The position numbers and the translations under genes are program-made. From positions 1 to 47,723 of the forward strand of contig NZ_JAGGOO010000055.1 in the NCBI RefSeq assembly GCF_018614415.1: a stretch of 47,723 nt of DNA, read 5' to 3'. Shown here in pieces: positions 47,672-47,723 of the stretch (position 1 is the first letter of the stretch; the number at the start of each line of letters is the position of its first letter). The notes under the pieces were generated by a model that was not told the DNA's origin, made no database searches, and saw nothing but the letters and a program-made list of their open reading frames with translations. Source of the DNA: Streptomyces sp. ISL-12. GTDB taxonomy: Bacteria; Actinomycetota; Actinomycetes; Streptomycetales; Streptomycetaceae.

Positions 47672-47723
47672 AGAGGCCCGCCGGGCCGCCGTACACCTCC
47701 GTACGGCGGCCCGGCGGGCCTCT
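47672..47723. terminator. Terminator after bioY
   Basis: Perfect 23-bp stem (47672-47694 with 47701-47723) and a 6-base loop, 20 bases past the bioY stop; it reaches the window end, so the arm could be longer. Confidence 0.85.

Overview
The window is high-GC DNA with strong third-codon-position G/C bias, AAGGAGG-type ribosome sites, many GTG/TTG starts and many 4-base stop/start overlaps. The gene families (WhiJ-like regulator/DUF397 pairs, SigE-family sigma factors, PknG-GlnX-GlnH, sodF beside bioY, malQ) point to a Streptomyces chromosome. I see no rRNA, tRNA, CRISPR array, transposase or phage gene. Most of the window reads as chromosomal core, with one clearly accessory-looking block at about 34.6-39.8 kb.

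Layout: 1-4.5 kb, minus-strand glnX-glnH-unknown-pknG-like operon (the kinase runs off the left edge with tandem zinc-ribbon repeats). 4.6-6.7 kb, MscS channel and HNH nuclease. 6.8-9.1 kb, WhiJ-like/DUF397 locus with divergent HATPase and Uma2 genes. 9.2-11.8 kb, PadR/ABC exporter operon. 12-14.8 kb, an 88-residue acidic protein, malQ and a small membrane protein. 14.8-17.1 kb, TetR regulator divergent from a FAD monooxygenase over a phased operator array. 17.2-18.7 kb, a secreted decapeptide-repeat protein divergent from a SigE-family sigma factor and membrane partner, through two matching ECF-type promoters. 18.9-23 kb, pepN, a DUF1203 gene and asd. 23.4-28.2 kb, a second sigma factor with a membrane partner carrying [His/Tyr]-Asp-x triplets, then a large secreted subtilase. 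28.4-32.7 kb, Nudix, Tat-exported phosphoesterase and a second WhiJ-like/DUF397/HATPase locus. 32.7-34.6 kb, quinone-oxidoreductase-like enzyme and AraC regulator. 34.6-39.8 kb, the accessory block. 39.8-47.7 kb, AbiEi/DUF559-like gene, second pepN-like gene, DsbA-like protein, sodF, amino-acid permease and bioY.

The most interesting region is 34.6-39.8 kb. Four proteins of otherwise unrelated architecture (a small helical protein, a degenerate class III cyclase homologue, a membrane-anchored STAND NTPase and a 74-residue protein) carry the same short Gly/Asn/Gln/Val-rich motif, N-x-A-x2-G-x2-V-x-A-x3-G-x-Q or a recognisable variant. The NTPase and the 74-residue protein also share a second block, I-G-G-D-A-x2-P-V-V-x-G-x2-N-x-V. 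A Crp/Fnr-type regulator gene lies between the two transcription units, and each flanking promoter region holds a CGTA-N4-TACG palindrome. This looks like an NLR-type signalling module in which sensor, adaptor and effector recruit each other by homotypic (possibly amyloid-like) motifs. That reading is inference; the shared motifs and the layout are seen directly.

A second theme is coding repeats: 126 bp (zinc ribbons), 30 bp (secreted decapeptides), 9 bp-based [His/Tyr]-Asp-x and Ala-Asp-Asn units, and 39 bp (STAND linker). The secreted decapeptide protein and its neighbouring sigma operon have divergent promoters of the same form, GCAACC-N17-CGTA, placed symmetrically about one point, suggesting that a single sigma factor drives both.
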